From the NCBI GenBank assembly GCA_964436975.1, contig CAYTET010000060.1:1-10729 (forward strand): 10,729 nt of DNA, in the 5' to 3' direction. The notes under the pieces were generated by a model. It saw nothing but the letters and a program-made list of their open reading frames with translations, was not told where the DNA came from and ran no database searches. Of this stretch, positions 6,993 to 10,729 are shown one piece after another. Position numbers and translations under genes: made by a program. The DNA is from CAYTET01 sp964436975 (GTDB taxonomy: Bacteria > Bacillota_I > Bacilli_A > Erysipelotrichales > Erysipelotrichaceae). How positions within the stretch are numbered: the first letter of the stretch is position 1; each line of letters starts with the position of its first letter.

Positions 6993-7874
6993 TTAGGCCA
7001 CCACCTTTCTTACTTCATCAATAATCTTAGCCCGCTCTGTCGCTTCATTCTGGGCCGCCTGACAGGCTTTCTGCGATTTTGCCAGTAACTCACCCTGTTC
7101 GCTCAATTCATCATGCAGCGCTTGAATTTGAGCCCGTAGCGATTCAACCGTGTCAACCGGGATATCAACTGAGTAGCCTTTCGTAATGGCCATCCACTTA
7201 CCTGGCTCAATCTCATACCAGGTATAACCGTTTGCTGTGGCTGACTGACCGACTGTATAGAAGCCCTGCATGGCATAGTCCAGAATAGGCTTGTCAGTTC
7301 CGGCCCCGGATCTTACTCGCAGTTTATCAGCCACAACCTGCAGCTGATGAACTGTGGAATCCCTGGCAACCGGAACCGGAACAGGCAGCGGGGCCATCTT
7401 CGACCCTTTGCAGGTCTGCCCGGTAAAAAGCCAGGTGCATGGCTGTGGATCTACGGCATGTGTGTAGACTCCAGGCTTATCCAAGGCTCCAAAGTAAAGC
7501 GCATGGTGATCATGGACTCCATAGCTCTTTCCGGCGCTGGTCTTGCCGGAGTTCGACCTTGTTGCCATCCGCTCGCCCTGCTTGACTTGCTGGCCAACTG
7601 TTACGCAGATGTCTTTAACGTGCTGATCTCTGGTCCACCAATGACCTGTCTTGCTGCCGATGGTCAGATAGCCCAGGTAATTCGTCACATAGCGGCCATG
7701 AACCGAAGTGTCACTGCCGCCGACTTCTACGATGCTGCCATCCCAGCTTGCCCAGATCGGGCAGTACTTAGTAGCAGCTGTCGTCCAGCCGATGTCGATT
7801 GCTTTGTGGACCGATGAGTACTCGGCGGTGATTCCGCCGGCATCAACCGGGCATTGTAGATATGCTCTTGTCAT
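6993..7874 (-). CDS. Phage endolysin: M23 peptidase with SH3 domain
   Basis: A 293-residue peptidoglycan hydrolase without a signal peptide, so it depends on a holin. The N-terminal domain (about 1-145) shows the zinc peptidase M23 pattern. H23 and D27 lie in VHKAID, the DQHVKDICVTVGQQVKQGE block (83-101) corresponds to the family's conserved H-plus-VGQ.V..G strand, and H121/H123 lie in GVHDHHALYF, standing for the HxH motif. A proline-rich linker (161-170) leads to a bacterial SH3 domain (about 176-232, DKLRVRSGAG...WYEI..GKWM) for cell-wall binding. Residues about 243-290 form a coiled-coil-like tail, unusual at the end of an endolysin. GAGGG precedes the ATG, which lies two bases after the holin stop. 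Confidence 0.85.
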   Translation of the reverse strand: MTRAYLQCPVDAGGITAEYSSVHKAIDIGWTTAATKYCPIWASWDGSIVEVGGSDTSVHGRYVTNYLGYLTIGSKTGHWWTRDQHVKDICVTVGQQVKQGERMATRSNSGKTSAGKSYGVHDHHALYFGALDKPGVYTHAVDPQPCTWLFTGQTCKGSKMAPLPVPVPVARDSTVHQLQVVADKLRVRSGAGTDKPILDYAMQGFYTVGQSATANGYTWYEIEPGKWMAITKGYSVDIPVDTVESLRAQIQALHDELSEQGELLAKSQKACQAAQNEATERAKIIDEVRKVVA

Positions 7875-7876
7875 GA

Positions 7877-8212
7877 TTAGCCCTCGGCAGATTCGTCGTC
7901 TTTAACTTCAGTATCAGTTGCTCCATCAGTCAATTCAGATGCGCTGGCCATCACTCCGGTAGTGTTGAGTATCTTATAAATGAGATCTGCGCCGATAAAC
8001 GCAATCCCGCCTACCCAGCAAGACGCTTCCCAGGTAAATCCGCCAAAGCGATGAGCGATGAGCACTCCAAGCGTCATGTTCAAGACCAGGCTGATGAGCG
8101 TGTACCACTGCGCATTTTTGAGCGTGACCAGTTCCTTCACCTTCTGAACCACCACAGCGACGATAGCGCCGACAATGGCTGCATACTTAACAATCTCGAT
8201 AAACTCTTCCAT
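7877..8212 (-). CDS. Phage holin
   Basis: A 111-residue protein with three hydrophobic segments at about 7-23, 36-54 and 63-82, then a hydrophilic acidic C-terminal tail (TDTEVKDDESAEG). Size, topology and position directly before an endolysin support a holin that forms the inner-membrane lesion and releases the endolysin. A strong AGGAGG lies eight bases before ATG 8212. The endolysin gene follows after two bases. The exact holin family cannot be named by eye. Confidence 0.8.
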   Translation of the reverse strand: MEEFIEIVKYAAIVGAIVAVVVQKVKELVTLKNAQWYTLISLVLNMTLGVLIAHRFGGFTWEASCWVGGIAFIGADLIYKILNTTGVMASASELTDGATDTEVKDDESAEG

Positions 8213-8241
8213 AGTTTGTTCCTCCTGCCCTTTAAGGCAAT

Positions 8242-8260
8242 AAAAAAGTGCTCACGCACT
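8242..8260 (-). terminator. Short intrinsic terminator between tail gene and holin
   Basis: On the minus strand, AGTGC-GTGA-GCACT is followed by six T. The stem has only five pairs but is closed by a GNRA-type loop. It lies just after the tail gene stop (8271) and upstream of the holin ribosome binding site, so it may limit lysis-gene transcription. Confidence 0.7.
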
Positions 8261-8270
8261 GAATACCGAA

Positions 8271-9842
8271 TTAAGCTATTACATATGTCAAACTGAACTG
8301 TATGCCGTCAGTCAGCGTTCTTGAACTTGCCGAAGCATTTCTGACGGTTACTGAGCCGTCGCTCTCTAATCTCATGCCAAATCCGCATGATGAATAGTAG
8401 CCAAATCCTTCCACGTCATAGGGTGGTAGCCAGCCTGCCATGTTTGTAAGCGAGCATGTGAGAGCATTACTGCCGGAAGCTGTGGCTGCTGACTTGCTGA
8501 ACTTAGCATAGATCGTAACAATCTTTCCACTTTTATATGCCTTGAACCAGTCAACAGTTACTCCACTGGTCAGACCGGAATAAGTGATGCTTTTATTCTC
8601 ACTCCCGCCACTTGACAATTTTTCAATAAGTTCATCAGCAGTAAGAGTAATTGTTGAACTTCCAACAACTTCCAAGCCCTTTGCTAAGCTGAGCACTTCC
8701 TGGCCACTTGGCAGATCGCCAATGCCGATGGATGATTTTTTGGCATCCAGGTAAAGCAATGGCACTCCTTTTGGAAGGATTAAGTCAATAGTGGTCGAAC
8801 CCAGGCTATCTGCAACTACGACCTGAACGTTGTAAACAGACCCACTGTTGAAGGTCTCGGCAAGTGTAGTTGTTGCTCCATTTGTCAGCGCTGATGATCC
8901 GGTTGTGTATGATGTTGCGGACGACAATTTGTATCGATAAGACAGGCTCAGAACGTTGTTTACAATCTCTGACGCCCACTGGGCCGAAATGGCCAGCGTG
9001 GCGGTCGATTCGAAATTGTTTACTCTTTGAAGCGTTGTGGTCGCTGTTGGAGCCGTCCAAGCAATAACGGTGATCGTCAGCGTGACTGTGACAGACTGGC
9101 CACGGCTATCTGTGATCACAAGTTTTAGAACCGCGTTTGTCGACAGATCCTGTGTTCCCAGACTATAAGTCCCGGCGGCCGATTCAGTGGCCATCAGAAC
9201 GTCATTTATGTATATCGCATACGAAACTATTGAAGCGCTCTTATCAACCGTCGCTTCACCGATGGTTACAGCCAGACTGCTTTGATTCTGGATGATATTC
9301 TGATTGCTTCCTGACAGCGCCACTGTTGTGGCATTAGTGTCAGCATACGACAGCGTGCCTGCTGTTATCGTGTCGATAATTGATGACGGCCAGTTTGTGT
9401 AGGAAGTTCCAAGGCTTGTGCCATTTAGATAAGTGGTCAGTTCACAGTACATTGGAGCAGATGTAACCGGTACATTAGCATAAATGTCGGCCAGTTCAGC
9501 CGCAGTAAACTGAAAAACAGCTCCAGAAACGTAATTCTCTATAGTATGTGTGCCGTACCATTGGCCATTATAGTATGCGTAAGACTTTAGCGTCTGCGTG
9601 GCTCCTGAAACGTACTGCGTATAATCGCAGTAGTATTCGCCTTCAACCGTTCCCTGGCCACTGTAATAAGTGAGCACAGACTGCCTTGCATTTGTCGGCA
9701 ATGAAATCGTTGCCGTAACATTAGATGTTCCAGATGCTACGTCTACCCAACTGGTCCATGTAGACCCACCATCACTTGAAATGCGTTTTTGAATATAAAC
9801 AGACGATGTAATCTTTATCGTTACAGATCCTGTTCCAGTCAC
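8271..9842 (-). CDS. Phage tail/baseplate structural protein (DUF859-like), N-terminus missing
   Basis: An uninterrupted frame of 523 codons from GTG 9842; the frame is open up to the TGA at 9882-9884. It is a Ser/Thr/Val-rich beta protein with tandem Ig-like strands. LKLVITDSRGQSVTVTLTI followed by APTATTTLQRVNN, and later KGVPLLYLDAKKSSIGIGDLP, are typical of siphophage DUF859-type tail proteins. The C-terminal part (about 420-523) looks like a separate jelly-roll or receptor-binding module. No ribosome binding site precedes the GTG, and family members normally have an N-terminal domain before this point, so the true 5' end has been lost at the junction with the Crp/Fnr gene. The remaining reading frame has no frameshift, suggesting a recent event. 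Translation from GTG is doubtful. Confidence 0.75.
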   Translation of the reverse strand: MTGTGSVTIKITSSVYIQKRISSDGGSTWTSWVDVASGTSNVTATISLPTNARQSVLTYYSGQGTVEGEYYCDYTQYVSGATQTLKSYAYYNGQWYGTHTIENYVSGAVFQFTAAELADIYANVPVTSAPMYCELTTYLNGTSLGTSYTNWPSSIIDTITAGTLSYADTNATTVALSGSNQNIIQNQSSLAVTIGEATVDKSASIVSYAIYINDVLMATESAAGTYSLGTQDLSTNAVLKLVITDSRGQSVTVTLTITVIAWTAPTATTTLQRVNNFESTATLAISAQWASEIVNNVLSLSYRYKLSSATSYTTGSSALTNGATTTLAETFNSGSVYNVQVVVADSLGSTTIDLILPKGVPLLYLDAKKSSIGIGDLPSGQEVLSLAKGLEVVGSSTITLTADELIEKLSSGGSENKSITYSGLTSGVTVDWFKAYKSGKIVTIYAKFSKSAATASGSNALTCSLTNMAGWLPPYDVEGFGYYSSCGFGMRLESDGSVTVRNASASSRTLTDGIQFSLTYVIA

Positions 9843-9881
9843 TGTTGCATAAGCAAAAGGTTTGTTATTTCTATATATTAT

Positions 9882-10544
9882 TCATTTGAAGAATTTGTGC
9901 AATAGTGAAATAGAGACAGGAGTATACTCTATCAACCCGTCCTCTCTCATTTTGGCAAGTTCTCTGGACAAAGAGGTTCTTTGAACTCCGATTCTTTCAG
10001 CTAACGCCTTTTTTGTCATGTTAAGCTTGATTATATTTGAGTTTTGCTTTTTGCGTTCATAATCCAGGTAGCTTATGATACTTTCACGAATTGTTCTGTT
10101 CACATAATGCTTAATCCTATCCCCAAGAATGACCGTGTGGTCCGATACATACTCAAGATAGCTCTTTAGAAATTCATGATTATCTGAAAACAAACTGAAT
10201 AGACGATCCTTGTTTATCTCTAAAATCAATGTAGCTTCTTTAGCCGTGACGGTCATCGGATAATATGGATTTTTAGAAAACATTAGATTGCCGCCAAGGA
10301 CATCACCGCCATAAAAATCCGCTATTGTCATTAGATTGCCAGACTCGTCAATACGCTCAATAACCACTTTTCCAGAGAGAATGATTTCAAGCTTTGAGCA
10401 GAATTCTCCAACAAAATGAACAATATTGTTTTTTCCATACTCAGTTATATTACAGCTTCCTTCAGACAAGTATGACTCAATTTCTTCAGGCTTTATTGAT
10501 TTGATAAGGTCAATCTGTCGCATTAATTCTGAATATTTTTTCAT
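9882..10544 (-). CDS. Crp/Fnr-family transcriptional regulator
   Basis: A 220-residue cytosolic regulator. The N-terminal effector domain (about 15-115) has the cyclic-nucleotide-binding beta-roll pattern (LSGKVVIERIDESGN, then GGDVLGG at 79-85). A long dimerisation helix (about 118-150) follows, then a winged helix (about 150-218) with recognition helix in GVQRTSLSRELAKMREDG (186-203). Only two cysteines (C31, C49) are present, so an Fnr-type four-cysteine iron-sulphur cluster is not expected; the effector is unknown. GGGAG lies six to seven bases before ATG 10544. Base and codon use is far richer in A+T than the genes at 1-6500. No terminator is seen after its stop, which abuts the phage tail fragment. 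It diverges from a membrane protein gene with a shared operator. Confidence 0.93.
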   Translation of the reverse strand: MKKYSELMRQIDLIKSIKPEEIESYLSEGSCNITEYGKNNIVHFVGEFCSKLEIILSGKVVIERIDESGNLMTIADFYGGDVLGGNLMFSKNPYYPMTVTAKEATLILEINKDRLFSLFSDNHEFLKSYLEYVSDHTVILGDRIKHYVNRTIRESIISYLDYERKKQNSNIIKLNMTKKALAERIGVQRTSLSRELAKMREDGLIEYTPVSISLLHKFFK

Positions 10545-10558
10545 AATGCACTCCCGAA

Positions 10559-10576
10559 GTGTTACATAGGTAACAC
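10559..10576. promoter_or_regulatory. Crp/Fnr-type operator, perfect palindrome
   Basis: GTGTTAC (10559-10565), ATAG, GTAACAC (10570-10576) form a perfect 7-4-7 inverted repeat with the half-site spacing of Fnr-type boxes. It lies between the regulator and the divergent membrane gene and is the probable binding site of that regulator. Its centre, 10567.5, is 41.5 bases before the predicted start of the rightward transcript and about 12 bases after that of the leftward one. Confidence 0.85.
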
Positions 10577-10586
10577 CTTTTTGCTT

Positions 10587-10615
10587 AGTATATCATTATA
10601 ATAAGGATATATCAA
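10587..10615 (-). promoter_or_regulatory. Promoter of the Crp/Fnr regulator gene
   Basis: On the minus strand there is TTGATA (10610-10615), exactly 17 bases, then TATACT (10587-10592). Transcription is predicted near 10580, with the operator immediately downstream, a position suited to autorepression. Confidence 0.75.
10597..10602 (+). promoter_or_regulatory. -10 box of the divergent membrane gene, probably activator-dependent
   Basis: A perfect TATAAT with no recognisable -35 box at 16-18 bases. The palindrome replaces the -35 region, as in class II activated promoters. It lies inside the spacer of the opposing regulator promoter. Confidence 0.7.
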
Positions 10616-10631
10616 TAGAAGGAGGTCAAGT

Positions 10632-10729
10632 ATGGATATATTTACAATTGCGTTTTGGATAATTGCGATTGTTTTTACCGTTATTTCACTCATAAAAGAT
10701 AAGAAGAAAACATTCGCTGCAATGAAAAA
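10632..10729 (+). CDS. N-terminus of a small membrane protein, possibly a permease
   Basis: ATG 10632 follows a strong AAGGAGG (10619-10625) at six bases. The frame is open to the window edge (32 codons visible). The peptide is one hydrophobic helix (about residues 3-21) followed by a very basic stretch IKDKKKTFAAMKK. This beginning resembles small permease-annotated proteins of Clostridia (COG0701-like), in which a helix plus KDKxKT motif opens the chain, but 32 residues are too few to be sure. It is divergent from the Crp/Fnr gene and likely its target. Confidence 0.6.
   Translation, partial: MDIFTIAFWIIAIVFTVISLIKDKKKTFAAMK

Larger units (their letters stand above)
6505..9881 (-). mobile_element. 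Siphoviral prophage remnant (tail-lysis end)
   Basis: A run of late phage genes in one orientation: tail protein fragment, holin, endolysin and a small membrane protein. It is bounded by tRNA-Leu on one side and by the stop codon of a Crp/Fnr gene on the other. No integrase, terminase, capsid or replication gene is in the window, and the tail gene lacks its start, so the element is deleted, rearranged or interrupted. Codon use and G+C differ from both flanks. The left boundary at the tRNA is inferred from the common habit of phages to use tRNA 3' ends. The coordinates are outer limits. Confidence 0.75.

Noticed and set aside
7347..7905. Plus-strand frames of 156 and 65 codons opposite the endolysin
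   Set aside because: The endolysin frame has M23 and SH3 motifs and is tightly packed with its neighbours; the antisense frames have no support.
6505..9881. Anti-phage defence island or CRISPR array next to the tRNA
   Set aside because: The genes are ordinary tail and lysis functions, and the only repeats are two copies plus short A-rich units, with no spacer pattern.
9893..9901. Nine-base match TGCACAAAT between the regulator 3' end and the tRNA-proximal repeat as a second att core
   Set aside because: It is in inverted orientation to the repeat, lies within coding sequence that explains it, and is short enough to arise by chance.

Overview
This looks like a Bacillota (Firmicutes) chromosome segment. 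The support is an inorganic diphosphatase of the CBS/DRTGG type, strong AGGAGG-type ribosome binding sites, sigma-A-like promoters, a short Sec/Spase-II lipoprotein and a Gram-positive siphophage lysis module. The genus cannot be fixed from the sequence. Composition falls into three blocks. Positions 1 to about 6500 are rich in G+C, with heavy use of GCC, CGG and CTG codons and many CCGGCC/GGCCGG words. Positions about 6600-9870 are intermediate and phage-like. From about 9870 to the right edge the DNA is clearly A+T-rich, with AGA/ATA/TTA codons.

Left block (1-6504). A CBS-DRTGG manganese-type diphosphatase runs leftward and is cut by the window edge. Diverging from it is a tightly packed four-gene operon: PLP aminotransferase, GNAT acetyltransferase, HAD phosphatase and aldehyde dehydrogenase. 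The first two genes overlap by 26 bp and the last two by 4 bp. The operon ends at a bidirectional terminator shared with a convergent two-gene operon encoding a lipoprotein and a DJ-1/PfpI protein. The lipoprotein promoter is so close to its ATG that the mRNA may be nearly leaderless. Back to back with it is the promoter of a complete tRNA-Leu(UAG) gene that encodes its CCA end.

Middle block (6505-9881). Just downstream of the tRNA are a terminator, a pair of 22-bp direct repeats 63 bp apart and A-rich repeats. This arrangement fits a phage attachment region. Then, all on the minus strand, comes the distal end of a siphophage late operon: a tail structural protein without its N-terminus, a holin, an M23-SH3 endolysin and a small membrane/coiled-coil protein. 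A UUCG-loop terminator closes it. No integrase, capsid or replication genes are present, so this is a remnant or one end of a rearranged prophage.

Right block (9882-10729). A complete Crp/Fnr-family regulator runs leftward, and its stop codon is in frame with the headless tail ORF. It diverges from the start of a small membrane protein resembling a permease. The 87-bp gap between them holds a perfect GTGTTAC-N4-GTAACAC operator and overlapping divergent promoters. The operator is centred at the class II activator position (-41.5) for the membrane gene and lies just downstream of the regulator's own start point, which suggests a combined activator/autorepressor switch. I see no wholly new multi-gene system. 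The most notable items are this switch, the regulator/phage junction, and the tRNA-proximal repeats.
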